Assembly: GCF_001411475.1 (NCBI RefSeq)
Contig: NZ_LLWH01000180.1
Location: 1 to 33,080, forward strand
Reading direction: 5' to 3'
Source: Pseudomonas endophytica
GTDB lineage: Bacteria; Pseudomonadota; Gammaproteobacteria; Pseudomonadales; Pseudomonadaceae
Length of the DNA: 33,080 nt
The translations under genes and the position numbers were made by a program. A model generated the notes under the pieces. The model worked only from the letters and a program-made list of their open reading frames with translations. It was not told the DNA's origin and did no database searches. Below are positions 24,852 to 32,397 of this stretch, in pieces; the stretch's first letter is position 1; each line of letters opens with the position of its first letter.

Positions 24852-25261
24852 ATACACACTCTGAGTGCTCCGCATTCAGCCCTGATACGTCAGATTCGAT
24901 TGTCGTCTGCATCGTCGACGATGACTCATCGGTACGCAGAAGCCTTTCGAACTTGCTGCGTTCCGCTGGCTTCGACACGTTGTCGTTCGCGTCCGGAGAA
25001 GACTTCCTGGCCTCAGAGCAAGCCCTCGGTGCAGGGTGTGCGTTGCTCGATTTAAAGATGCAGGGATTGTCTGGCGCAGACGTGCAAAAAGAGCTCATCT
25101 ACTTAGATAACCCTTTGCCTGTCATCTGCATGTCGGCCCATTGGAACGACAAGGCGCTGTCGGACTCCATGCGCAAGGGAGCTGTTGCGTGTTTGTCCAA
25201 ACCCTTCACTGAGCAAGCACTGCTTGATGCCGTCGACGAAGCGACCAAAGGCGAAGCTTAA
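24848..25261 (+). CDS. Single-domain response regulator (receiver only)
   Basis: The 137-residue protein is one receiver domain: acidic pocket D24-D26 ('CIVDDDSSVRRSL'), acceptor D68 ('ALLDLKMQGLSG'), S96 ('VICMSAH') and K118 ('LSKPF'). There is no output domain. Its ATG overlaps the stop of the preceding regulator (ATGA), implying translational coupling. It probably competes for phosphate from the large kinase (a sink) or relays to another protein. The receiver is FixJ-like, as in its neighbour, and may be a duplication of it. Confidence 0.93.
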   Translation: MNTHSECSAFSPDTSDSIVVCIVDDDSSVRRSLSNLLRSAGFDTLSFASGEDFLASEQALGAGCALLDLKMQGLSGADVQKELIYLDNPLPVICMSAHWNDKALSDSMRKGAVACLSKPFTEQALLDAVDEATKGEA

Positions 25262-25451
25262 AGCGCTATCGCACAACATGAATGGCGCCTTAAAGGCACA
25301 GCCCTGCCTTACACCTGACCAACGGCTAACCACCTGCGAGCTTAAAAGCCAGTGAAGCGTCTACGCGATGTGTGAGGCCATATCGACCTGTAACGAAAAC
25401 AACCCTTGCATCTGTGTACGGGTTGAGATGGGATTGCAGCTGAAACAACCC

Positions 25452-25490
25452 GGCAAAAAAAGAATCATTGATTCAAAAAAAAGGGACAGT
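25452..25490 (+). promoter_or_regulatory. 39-bp shared upstream element, copy 1 (before lysR)
   Basis: GGCAAAAAAAG, then the perfect palindrome GAATCATTGATTC (25462-25474), then A8-GGGACAGT. It ends 3 nt before the GTG start of the LysR gene, so AAGGGA also serves as the ribosome site. A near-identical element lies at 28452-28490, exactly 3000 bp on; 36 of 40 aligned columns agree with two 1-nt gaps. AAACAA a few bases upstream is also shared. It is probably the LysR operator. Confidence 0.7.
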
Positions 25491-25493
25491 TGA

Positions 25494-26396
25494 GTGGATC
25501 GAATTGAATGCATGCGGACCTTCATGGCCACCGTCGATGCGAGCGGTTTTAGCGCGGCGGCGAGAATTCTGCATGTGCCGCGTTCAAAAGTGAGTAAGCA
25601 AATTCAAGCGCTAGAAGAGGCTCTGGGCGTTCAATTGTTGCACCGCACGACGCGTAGCCTGCACCTCACTGAGGCCGGTTGCGAATACTACGAAGCCTGC
25701 CGAGAAGTGGTGGCCTCGCTCGATGAGGCCGAGCAACGCGCCCGCAGTGGTTTGGCACAAGTGCAAGGCGTACTGCGCGTTAACGCGCCCATGTCCTTTG
25801 GTCTGTGTCGTTTAGGCCCACTGCTGCCTCAATTTCATGCGCTTTATCCCAATGTGGAGCTGCAACTGGTGTTGAGCGATCAGCAGGTCGACCCCATCAA
25901 GGGTGGATTCGACGTGACGATCCGCATTGCGAGCTTGGCAGACTCCTCGCTGATCGCCCGGCATCTCTCACCTGCGCCGCGGGTATTGGTCGCGTCGCCA
26001 GGTTATTTGGCGCAGCACGGTGTTCCAGAAACCCCCAAAGACCTTGCGACCCACCAATGCTTAAACTACGGCTACCTACAAAGTGGGGCCAGCTTGCAGT
26101 TGAGCAATGGTAAAGATGTGCAGCGCGTGCACGTGACGGGGCCTCTGCATTCAAATAACGGTGATCTGCTAGCCCAAGGCGCAGAAGCTGACATGGGGAT
26201 CGCCTTGCTGCCTCTTTTCATTGTCGAAAAGGCTTTGTCTGAAGGACGATTGGTGCAGATTTTGGAAGAGTGGGAAGCACCTCCTATCACCATCAACGCC
26301 GTCTACCCGTCGGCTCGGCGAATTCCATTAAAGACCCGAGCGTTCTTGGACTTCCTCGCGGCAGAGCTACGGATTCCCGAGACGGCCGCGGTTTAA
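25494..26396 (+). CDS. LysR family transcriptional regulator
   Basis: The 300-residue protein has the N-terminal winged helix (residues 1-60: 'MRTFMATVDASGFSAAARIL', 'PRSKVSKQIQALEEALGVQLL', 'HRTTRSLHLTEAG') and a full effector domain of the CrgA/DsdC-like type ('VLRVNAPMSFGLCRLGPLLPQF', 'PNVELQLVLSDQQVD', 'GADMGIALLP'-like block near 225). The start is GTG at 25494, with AAGGGA 7 nt upstream. It is convergent with doxX-dedA-ycaC-like. The shared 39-bp element suggests that it controls the YcaC-like gene at 27687 and itself. Confidence 0.92.
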   Translation: MDRIECMRTFMATVDASGFSAAARILHVPRSKVSKQIQALEEALGVQLLHRTTRSLHLTEAGCEYYEACREVVASLDEAEQRARSGLAQVQGVLRVNAPMSFGLCRLGPLLPQFHALYPNVELQLVLSDQQVDPIKGGFDVTIRIASLADSSLIARHLSPAPRVLVASPGYLAQHGVPETPKDLATHQCLNYGYLQSGASLQLSNGKDVQRVHVTGPLHSNNGDLLAQGAEADMGIALLPLFIVEKALSEGRLVQILEEWEAPPITINAVYPSARRIPLKTRAFLDFLAAELRIPETAAV

Positions 26397-26438
26397 TCGG
26401 TATCACGAACCGGTCAGCCACTGAAGTTGCTTTATGGG

Positions 26439-26879
26439 TCATGCAAGGCTGCGTTTTGCGAAAAACGCGGGAGTCTTGATGACCCAAGCCCCCGGCCCGG
26501 TAATGGCCAACCCCGCATACAGCACCGTAAATAACCAAGCGAACTGAGCCTGCTCCAAGGTCCACTCTGGATGAACCACCAGCAACGCAATGGCCAGCAC
26601 TGCAAGTACGGGCAGGCAAGCGAGCCGCGCAAACACACCCAGAAGCAGTAATACCGGGCAGATCACCTCAGCAAACACCGCCATCGCGAGTGTCAGGGTC
26701 GCCCCTAAGCCAAACGGGTCTTCAATACGCTGCAACTCAGCACTCCAATTGAGCAGCTTTGGAAGGCCGTGAATGTGGAGCAGTAACAGCGCGGCACAGA
26801 CACGCAAAAAGAGCAGGCCCAAAGGTAAAGAAATATCGGCCAAGGTCTTTGGCTTATGCTGAATAGCTGAAGTGGCCAT
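26439..26879 (-). CDS. DoxX family membrane protein
   Basis: The 146-residue protein starts at the ATG at 26879 (GAGGA 8 nt upstream; an upstream in-frame start at 26909 is less likely). Four hydrophobic segments are visible: 'LPLGLLFLRVCAALLLLHIHG', 'LTLAMAVFAEVICPVLLLLG', 'LACLPVLAVLAIALLVVH' and 'FAWLFTVLYAGLAITG'. 'HGLPKLL' and 'AEVICPVLLLLGVFARLA' are DoxX hallmarks. The family is linked to thiol/redox homeostasis and quinone handling. It lies between the LysR (convergent) and DedA genes. Confidence 0.9.
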   Translation of the reverse strand: MATSAIQHKPKTLADISLPLGLLFLRVCAALLLLHIHGLPKLLNWSAELQRIEDPFGLGATLTLAMAVFAEVICPVLLLLGVFARLACLPVLAVLAIALLVVHPEWTLEQAQFAWLFTVLYAGLAITGPGAWVIKTPAFFAKRSLA

Positions 26880-26945
26880 GTCGCAAATCCTCGTTTCTAA
26901 ATGGAACAACGTTGGGATCAGTCATCGTCATGAGGCGCTGGGCAA

Positions 26946-27569
26946 CTACTTAGTGCTCGGGCGCCGCATCGCTTGTTTGCGTGCAGAAAACGCAGCTTTA
27001 TAAGCCATCAGCGCCAGCGCGCCGATACTCATGACAGCCAACCCAAGCACCAGGTATTGCTTCAAATTATCGAAGGCATACAAAAGCGGCCCGCCAAAAC
27101 TCGCACCGAGCGCCAATGCGCTGCTGCTCCAGACCAATGAACCCAAAATGCTATAGGCCACGAAGTGCGACTTGGGCATGGCCATCTGCCCTGCCAGCAA
27201 CGTCGAAACGGCTCCCGCTCCAGGGATGAACTTGGCAAAAACCAGCACCACCGGGCCATACCGTAGATAGGCATTGCGCCCTTTAGCAAAGGCAGCACTC
27301 ATCTTGGGTGAGCCTCGGTTGATTTTGCGCGTCAGGGCGTCGCCATATCGCGCCCCCATCCAGTACCAGAGGCTGTCCGCCAGCAAGCAAACAAGCAGTG
27401 CCATCAACACCACAAGTCCGGGCTCAGGTGATCCATGCTCACTGGCAAATGCCCCCGCGAGTACCAGTGAAGGGTAAGACGGAATCGGTAAGCCAATTTG
27501 ATCACCGAAGACATTCAGGGCGAGCAATGACAACGGGTGGGTGGCTGCGAAGCTCTCAACTGGACTCAT
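26946..27569 (-). CDS. DedA family membrane protein
   Basis: The 207-residue protein has the SNARE-associated/DedA core: 'FGDQIGLPIPSYPSLVLAGAFA', 'LADSLWYWMGARYGD', 'RYGPVVLVFAKFIPGAGAVSTLLAGQ' (the conserved F-R/K-F-P-G segment, with K in place of the more common R) and 'LVWSSSALALG'. DedA proteins are inner-membrane, with several acting as lipid-carrier flippases or influencing membrane potential; this subgroup has no assigned substrate. Same strand as doxX (66-bp gap) and downstream of the YcaC-like gene. Confidence 0.9.
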   Translation of the reverse strand: MSPVESFAATHPLSLLALNVFGDQIGLPIPSYPSLVLAGAFASEHGSPEPGLVVLMALLVCLLADSLWYWMGARYGDALTRKINRGSPKMSAAFAKGRNAYLRYGPVVLVFAKFIPGAGAVSTLLAGQMAMPKSHFVAYSILGSLVWSSSALALGASFGGPLLYAFDNLKQYLVLGLAVMSIGALALMAYKAAFSARKQAMRRPSTK

Positions 27570-27633
27570 GGAGGCATCTCTTGTGGCTCGACGACAGCCA
27601 AATCGCTTAAGCAGGGCGCGGGCATTAGCGTGA

Positions 27634-27674
27634 AACCCTCAGCCTGAGCGCGTTAGCTGCTCAGGCTGAGGGTT
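27634..27674 (-). terminator. 16-bp perfect hairpin after the second ycaC-like gene
   Basis: AACCCTCAGCCTGAGC (27634-27649) and GCTCAGGCTGAGGGTT (27659-27674) are perfect complements with a 9-nt loop. It lies 12 nt past the stop of the gene at 27687-28331 on the minus strand and before dedA. On the minus strand it is followed only by TTTCACG, so termination may be partial. Neither arm resembles the REP elements of the window. Confidence 0.65.
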
Positions 27675-27686
27675 CAGGTCTAACGG

Positions 27687-28331
27687 TTAAGACACCTGAC
27701 GTTGAGGGGCTTTGTGCACCATGGTGTAGGCGTAATCCACGCCCATACCGTATGCACCGCTGTGCTGCAAGACCAAGTCCATCACCGCTTGGTAGGTTTC
27801 TTTGTGTGCCCAGTCACGCTGGAACTCGAGCAACACTTGCTGCCAGGTCACCGGTATCGCGCCCGCTTGGATCATGCGCTGCACTGACATGTCATGAGCT
27901 TCTTGAGTGGTTCCGCCCGAAGCGTCGGTGACGATGTACACCTCGTAGCCCTCGTCCATGGCTTGCAGTGCCGGGAAGGTCAGGCAGACCTCGGTCCACA
28001 GTGCTGCCATGATCAGCTTCTTGCGACCGGTGGCCTTCACCGCTTCCACCAGCTTGGCGTCTTCCCAGCTGTTCATCGAGCTGCGTTCGATAGGCTGAGC
28101 GCCTGGGTTCACCGCCAGCAGTTCCGGCCAAATGTAGCCGCTGAAGCTCTCGGTTTCGACCGAGGTGTAGAGCGTCGGCCCGTTGAAGATCTTGGCGGCT
28201 TTGGCCAGACCAACCGTGTTGTTCTTCAGTGTTTGGCGGTCAATCGACTGAACGCCGAAGGCCATTTGCGGCTGGTGGTCGATCAGGATCAGAGCGGCGT
28301 TGGTTGGGTTCAGCAGTTCGCGTTTGGACAT
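27687..28331 (-). CDS. YcaC-like isochorismatase-fold hydrolase, copy 2
   Basis: The 214-residue protein starts at the ATG at 28331; an in-frame extension to 28421 has no family similarity. D18 ('LILIDHQPQMAFG'), 'SSMNSWED' and C116 ('ALWTEVCLTFPALQAM') correspond to D20, 'INAWDNED' and C119 of the copy at 17642. The rest is clearly diverged, with a longer C-terminus ('YGMGVDYAYTMVHKAP'). The pairing 'LWTEVCL' is typical of a separate subgroup often found beside DoxX and LysR genes. Regulation is probably by the LysR at 25494 through the shared element 121-159 bp upstream. Substrate unknown. Confidence 0.91.
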   Translation of the reverse strand: MSKRELLNPTNAALILIDHQPQMAFGVQSIDRQTLKNNTVGLAKAAKIFNGPTLYTSVETESFSGYIWPELLAVNPGAQPIERSSMNSWEDAKLVEAVKATGRKKLIMAALWTEVCLTFPALQAMDEGYEVYIVTDASGGTTQEAHDMSVQRMIQAGAIPVTWQQVLLEFQRDWAHKETYQAVMDLVLQHSGAYGMGVDYAYTMVHKAPQRQVS

Positions 28332-28451
28332 GGTCTTAATCTCTTCAGGAGGGTTGAAAGCGTTGGGTTGTAATGGGTCACCGCGCTGTGCCGGTGGCGC
28401 TGTCTGCGGTATGGGGGCCATTCTGAAGCGGGCATAGAATCAAAACAATTA

Positions 28452-28490
28452 GGCAAAAAAAGGAATGATTGATTCTAAAAAAGGGACAGT
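28452..28490 (-). promoter_or_regulatory. 39-bp shared upstream element, copy 2 (before the ycaC-like gene)
   Basis: GGCAAAAAAAGG, then GAATGATTGATTC (28463-28475), T, A6 and GGGACAGT. Compared with copy 1 the palindrome has one changed base, plus two 1-nt gaps. It lies 121-159 bp upstream of the gene at 27687-28331. To its right nothing coding follows before the serA terminator, whereas in copy 1 the LysR start follows at once. Confidence 0.7.
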
Positions 28491-28560
28491 AAAAGACGAT
28501 CTAAATGCTGTCAGCGGCGTGCATGGCTTAGGCCCACTGCCTGCACGAAACCACAGGCAT

Positions 28561-28598
28561 AAAAAAATCCGACACCATCACTGGCATCGGATTTTTTT
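28561..28598 (-). terminator. Intrinsic terminator of serA (bidirectional shape)
   Basis: AAAAAAATCCGA (28561-28572) and TCGGATTTTTTT (28587-28598) form a 12-bp stem with a 14-nt loop, A-tract on one side and T-tract on the other, 78 bp after the serA stop on the minus strand. Confidence 0.9.
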
Positions 28599-28675
28599 GT
28601 GGCCAATTAGCCAAGCGAGAAGACTTGGCTGATGGGCATTAGACCCGAAGGTCTGACACTTTAGTGACGCGCGCC

Positions 28676-29905
28676 TTAGAACAACACGCGGCAACGGATG
28701 GTGCCGTTGATGGTTTGCAGCTTGGTCTGCGCCAAGTCGGAATACTCGGCGTCGACGTCGATCACGACATAACCGACTTTTTCGTTGGTTTGCAGGAACT
28801 GGCCGGAGATGTTGATTCCGTTTTCGGCGAAGACTTTGTTGATCTCGCTCATTACACCCGGAATGTTCTCGTGGATGTGCAGCAAACGGTGCTTGCCAGG
28901 GTGAGCGGGCAAGGCCACTTCCGGGAAGTTTACCGACGATACGGACGTACCGTTGTCGCTGTACTTGACCAGCTTCTCTGCCACTTCCAGGCCAATGTTG
29001 GCTTGGGCTTCAGCCGTCGAGCCACCGATGTGCGGGGTCAGGATCACGTTGTCCAAACCACGCAGCGGGCTTTCGAACACGTCGTCGTTGGAACGCGGCT
29101 CAACCGGGAACACGTCGATAGCAGCGCCGATCAGGTGTTTGTCCTTGATCGCGTCAGCCAAGGCGTCCAACTCAACCACTGTGCCACGGGCGGCGTTGAT
29201 GAAAATGCCGCCCTTTTTGATGGCGCGGATTTCTTTCTCGCCGATCATCCACTGTGTGGCTGGCGTTTCAGGTACGTGCAAGGTCACGATGTCGGACATG
29301 CCCAACAGTTCGTGCAGGTTGCCGACCTGAGTCGCGTTACCCAATGGCAGCTTGGTCACGGTGTCGTAGAAAAACACCTGCATGCCCAGGCTCTCAGCCA
29401 ATACCGACAGCTGAGTACCAATCGAACCGTAACCCACGATACCCAGCTTTTTGCCTCGGATTTCGAAGGAGTTGGCCGCGCTTTTGATCCAACCACCGCG
29501 GTGGCAGGAAGCGTTTTTCTCAGGGATGCCACGCAGCAATAGGATCGCTTCAGCCAGCACCAACTCGGCCACCGAACGGGTGTTGGAGTAAGGGGCGTTG
29601 AAGACAGCGATGCCACGTTCGCGAGCAGCGTTGAGATCGACTTGGTTGGTGCCAATGCAGAAACAACCAACAGCCACCAGTTTCTTGGCGCAGTCGAACA
29701 CTTCTTCGGTCAGCTGGGTACGAGAACGGATGCCGAGAAAGTGGGCATCAGCGATCTTTTCCTTCAGCTGGGCTTCAGGCAAGGAACTGGTGATGTACTC
29801 AATGCTGGTGTAGCCAGCAGACTTCAGTACTTCAACAGCGGATTGGTGGACGCCTTCTAAAAGAAGGAACTTGATCTTGCTCTTATCGAGAGAAGTCTTG
29901 CTCAT
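28676..29905 (-). CDS. serA: D-3-phosphoglycerate dehydrogenase
   Basis: The 409-residue protein starts at the ATG at 29905, the length of E. coli-type SerA (410). It has the Rossmann NAD site 'GIVGYGSIGTQLSVLAESLGM', the catalytic Arg in 'NAARGTVVELDAL', Glu in the 'FPVEPRSND' region and His in 'TPHIGGSTAEAQ'. The C-terminal ACT domain ('HENIPGVMSEINKVFAENGI', 'VGYVVIDVDAEYSD') gives serine feedback inhibition. It commits 3-phosphoglycerate to serine synthesis and can reduce 2-oxoglutarate to D-2-hydroxyglutarate. The divergent neighbour encodes the enzyme that removes that product. Confidence 0.97.
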   Translation of the reverse strand: MSKTSLDKSKIKFLLLEGVHQSAVEVLKSAGYTSIEYITSSLPEAQLKEKIADAHFLGIRSRTQLTEEVFDCAKKLVAVGCFCIGTNQVDLNAARERGIAVFNAPYSNTRSVAELVLAEAILLLRGIPEKNASCHRGGWIKSAANSFEIRGKKLGIVGYGSIGTQLSVLAESLGMQVFFYDTVTKLPLGNATQVGNLHELLGMSDIVTLHVPETPATQWMIGEKEIRAIKKGGIFINAARGTVVELDALADAIKDKHLIGAAIDVFPVEPRSNDDVFESPLRGLDNVILTPHIGGSTAEAQANIGLEVAEKLVKYSDNGTSVSSVNFPEVALPAHPGKHRLLHIHENIPGVMSEINKVFAENGINISGQFLQTNEKVGYVVIDVDAEYSDLAQTKLQTINGTIRCRVLF

Positions 29906-30023
29906 CTGCGTAAACCTGTGTCCCAGAGAAAAAATGGCAGGGAATGGACAGCCAGAGCTGACCTGGCCGGCGTGAAGACCGGCACCGTGAATCGTCCTAC
30001 GGCTCGATTCTACGGGGGGGTCG

Positions 30024-30035
30024 TATGCTAGCATA
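30024..30035. promoter_or_regulatory. 12-bp palindrome in the serA / D2HGDH divergent promoter region
   Basis: TATGCTAGCATA is a perfect palindrome midway between the two divergent starts (29905 and 30112), next to a run of seven G. Each strand reads TATGCT, a fair -10 box, so it could be an operator or a pair of overlapping divergent -10 elements. Confidence 0.4.
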
Positions 30036-30111
30036 AGCGCCCCGCTAAACACCCACTCCTGCGACGTGAAGCGATCTCAGGATGACCATGAATTGTTCGA
30101 GAGTTCTGTTG

Positions 30112-31506
30112 ATGACCCATCCTGCCATGATTGAAGAGTTAAAGACCTTGGTTGAGCCTGGCAAGGTTTTGACCGACCCTGACTCCCTTAATGCTTACGG
30201 CAAGGACTGGACCAAGCATTTCGCTCCCGCACCCAGCGCTATTGTCTTCCCCAAAACCATTGAGCAGGTGCAGGCCATCGTACGTTGGGCGAACACTCAC
30301 AAGGTTGCGCTGGTGCCGTCTGGTGGGCGCACAGGCTTGTCGGCGGGTGCAGTCGCAGCGAACGGCGAAGTAGTGGTGTCATTCGATTACATGAACCAAG
30401 TACTGGAACTCAACCTGACGGATCGCACTGCGGTCTGCCAGCCGGGCGTGATCACTGAGCATCTGCAAAATCTGGCAGAAGAAAATGGTCTGTATTACCC
30501 GGTGGACTTTGCTTCGGCCGGTTCTAGCCAAATTGGCGGCAATATCGGCACCAATGCGGGCGGTATTAAGGTGATTCGCTACGGCATGACCCGCAACTGG
30601 GTGGCGGGCATGAAAGTCGTGACCGGCAAAGGCGACGTTCTGGAACTGAACAAAGACCTGATTAAAAACGCCACCGGCTATGACATGCGCCAACTATTTA
30701 TCGGCGCGGAGGGCACGTTGGGGTTTGTGGTTGAAGCAACCATGCGCTTGGATCGAGCGCCGAAAAATCTGACGGCTATGGTGTTGGGTACTCCCGACTT
30801 CGATTCCATCATGCCGGTGCTGCACGCCTTCCAGAACAAACTGGATCTGACGGCTTTTGAGTTTTTCTCTGACAAGGCACTGACCAAAGTCATGGGCCGT
30901 GGTGACGTGCCTTCGCCGTTTGAAACGGACTGCCCGTTCTACGCGCTGTTGGAGTTTGAAGCGACCACTGAAGAAGTGGCCGACGCGGCACTGCAAACCT
31001 TCGAGCATTGCGTGGAACAAGGCTGGGTGCTGGACGGCGTGATGAGCCAGAGCGAAACCCAGCTGCACAATCTGTGGAAGCTGCGCGAGTACATCTCTGA
31101 AACGATTTCGCACTGGACGCCGTACAAAAACGATATTTCCGTCACAGTCTCGAAAGTCCCGGCCTTTTTGAAAGAAATTGACACCATCGTCGGCGAGCAC
31201 TACCCGGACTTTGAGATTGTTTGGTTCGGTCATATTGGCGACGGCAACTTGCACTTGAACATTCTCAAGCCGCAGAACCTGAGCAAAGACGAGTTCTTTA
31301 CCAAGTGCGCGACGGTCAACAAATGGGTGTTTGAAACCGTCGAGAAGTACAACGGCTCGATTTCGGCCGAACACGGCGTAGGTATGACCAAGCGTGACTA
31401 CCTAACTTACAGCCGCTCGCCGGTCGAGATCGAATACATGAAAGCCCTCAAGGCTGTATTTGACCCGAATGGCATCATGAACCCAGGTAAGATTTTTGCG
31501 GTTTAA
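30112..31506 (+). CDS. FAD-linked D-2-hydroxyglutarate dehydrogenase (GlcD/FAD-binding oxidase family)
   Basis: The 464-residue protein starts at the ATG at 30112 (GAGAG upstream); ATGs at 30082, 30088 and 30127 are alternatives. The FAD-binding-4 domain shows 'VALVPSGGRTGLSAGAV' and 'GSSQIGGNIGTNAGGIKVIRYG'. The cap and C-terminal part carry 'VWFGHIGDGNLHLNIL' and 'SAEHGVGMTKRDYL', which hold the metal and substrate residues. In Pseudomonas the enzyme encoded beside serA oxidises the D-2-hydroxyglutarate made by SerA back to 2-oxoglutarate, passing electrons to the electron-transfer flavoprotein. The divergent serA context makes this assignment much more likely than glycolate oxidase. Confidence 0.93.
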   Translation: MTHPAMIEELKTLVEPGKVLTDPDSLNAYGKDWTKHFAPAPSAIVFPKTIEQVQAIVRWANTHKVALVPSGGRTGLSAGAVAANGEVVVSFDYMNQVLELNLTDRTAVCQPGVITEHLQNLAEENGLYYPVDFASAGSSQIGGNIGTNAGGIKVIRYGMTRNWVAGMKVVTGKGDVLELNKDLIKNATGYDMRQLFIGAEGTLGFVVEATMRLDRAPKNLTAMVLGTPDFDSIMPVLHAFQNKLDLTAFEFFSDKALTKVMGRGDVPSPFETDCPFYALLEFEATTEEVADAALQTFEHCVEQGWVLDGVMSQSETQLHNLWKLREYISETISHWTPYKNDISVTVSKVPAFLKEIDTIVGEHYPDFEIVWFGHIGDGNLHLNILKPQNLSKDEFFTKCATVNKWVFETVEKYNGSISAEHGVGMTKRDYLTYSRSPVEIEYMKALKAVFDPNGIMNPGKIFAV

Positions 31507-31521
31507 ATAACGACATAAATC

Positions 31522-31547
31522 CCTGTAGGAACGAGCTTGCTCCTACC
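31522..31547. repeat. REP-type element
   Basis: CCTGTAGGAACGAGCTTGCTCCTACC is an imperfect palindrome around GAGCTTGCTC. It is the reverse complement of the right half of the element at 18322-18373 over 20 nt. It lies in the 71-bp gap between the D2HGDH and FAH-family genes. Confidence 0.8.
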
Positions 31548-31577
31548 CATACGAATAATCCACAGCGGAGTCGATCC

Positions 31578-32243
31578 ATGAGCTATCAGCACCAATATGT
31601 CGACGGTACCCGAATTCACTTTCCTATCGGCAAAGTGGTGTGCATCGGTCGTAACTATGCAGAGCACGCTAAAGAGCTCGATAACCCGATCCCGACTGAG
31701 CCGCTGCTGTTTATTAAGCCCGGCAGTTGTGTCGTGGCGGCTGAGGGCGGCTTTGCAATCCCTGCCGAGCGCGGTTCGGTGCATTATGAAGCCGAAATTT
31801 CGGTGCTGATCGGCAAGCCTTTGTCGAACACCCCCAGCGCTGAAGAAGTGATAGATGCGATCTCCGGCTTCGCTCCGGGCTTGGATCTGACTCTGCGTGA
31901 CAAACAAGCCGAACTCAAAGGCAAAGGTCTGCCGTGGGAGATCGCCAAGTCCTTTGACGGTGCCTGCGTTCTCGCCCCTTTTGTGCAGAGCAGCGTGTTC
32001 GAAGATCTGACGGACATTGGTATTCGTCTGACCATCAACGGCGAAGTGCGCCAAGACGGCAACAGCGCTCTGATGCTCAACCCGATTGTGCCGATGATTC
32101 AACACATGGCCTCGTGCTTCTCGCTGCAAGCGGGCGACGTGATCATGACCGGCACTCCGGTCGGTGTTGGCCCATTGAATGCCGGTGATGAGTTGGTGCT
32201 GGAACTGACAGGCGTGAGCCGCTTCGAGAGTTCAGTTCGCTAA
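31578..32243 (+). CDS. Fumarylacetoacetate hydrolase (FAH) family protein
   Basis: The 221-residue protein contains the single-domain FAH fold: 'KVVCIGRNYAEHAKEL', the metal-binding 'HYEAEISVLIGKPL', 'WEIAKSFDGACVLAPF' and 'IMTGTPVGVGPLNAGDEL'. This size class includes acylpyruvases and oxaloacetate decarboxylases (YcgM/FAHD1-like). It follows D2HGDH on the same strand, so a role in clearing a 2-oxo-acid by-product is plausible but inferred. The ribosome site before the ATG is weak (CGGAG, 10 nt). Confidence 0.94.
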   Translation: MSYQHQYVDGTRIHFPIGKVVCIGRNYAEHAKELDNPIPTEPLLFIKPGSCVVAAEGGFAIPAERGSVHYEAEISVLIGKPLSNTPSAEEVIDAISGFAPGLDLTLRDKQAELKGKGLPWEIAKSFDGACVLAPFVQSSVFEDLTDIGIRLTINGEVRQDGNSALMLNPIVPMIQHMASCFSLQAGDVIMTGTPVGVGPLNAGDELVLELTGVSRFESSVR

Positions 32244-32249
32244 TACTTC

Positions 32250-32328
32250 CTCTGTAGGAGCTGCCGCAGGCTGCGATCTTTTGTTTTTAACGATCAAAAG
32301 ATCGCAGCCTGCGGCAGCTCCTACAGAG
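32250..32328. repeat. REP-type inverted repeat, 34-bp perfect arms
   Basis: Arms at 32250-32283 and 32295-32328 are perfect complements over 34 bp with an 11-nt loop. The core GCTGCCGCAGGCTGCGATC is shared with 1458-1522. The first arm starts 7 nt after the FAH-family stop. Confidence 0.92.
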
Positions 32329-32397
32329 ATAAGACGTGCACCTCGGTAAACCGTTATTCTGTCGGGGATTTTCCTCACGCAGAATGTGAATCACCGA

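Noticed and set aside
28491..28560. Remnant of a lysR gene to the right of the second 39-bp element
   Set aside because: Only scattered matches to the lysR start (GATC, AA, TG) could be aligned; not better than chance by eye.
28664..29542. 292-residue plus-strand open frame opposite serA
   Set aside because: It is antisense to an unmistakable SerA and has no recognisable domain.
30694..31374. 226-residue minus-strand open frame opposite D2HGDH
   Set aside because: It is the shadow of the FAD enzyme frame; no start signal and no domain.
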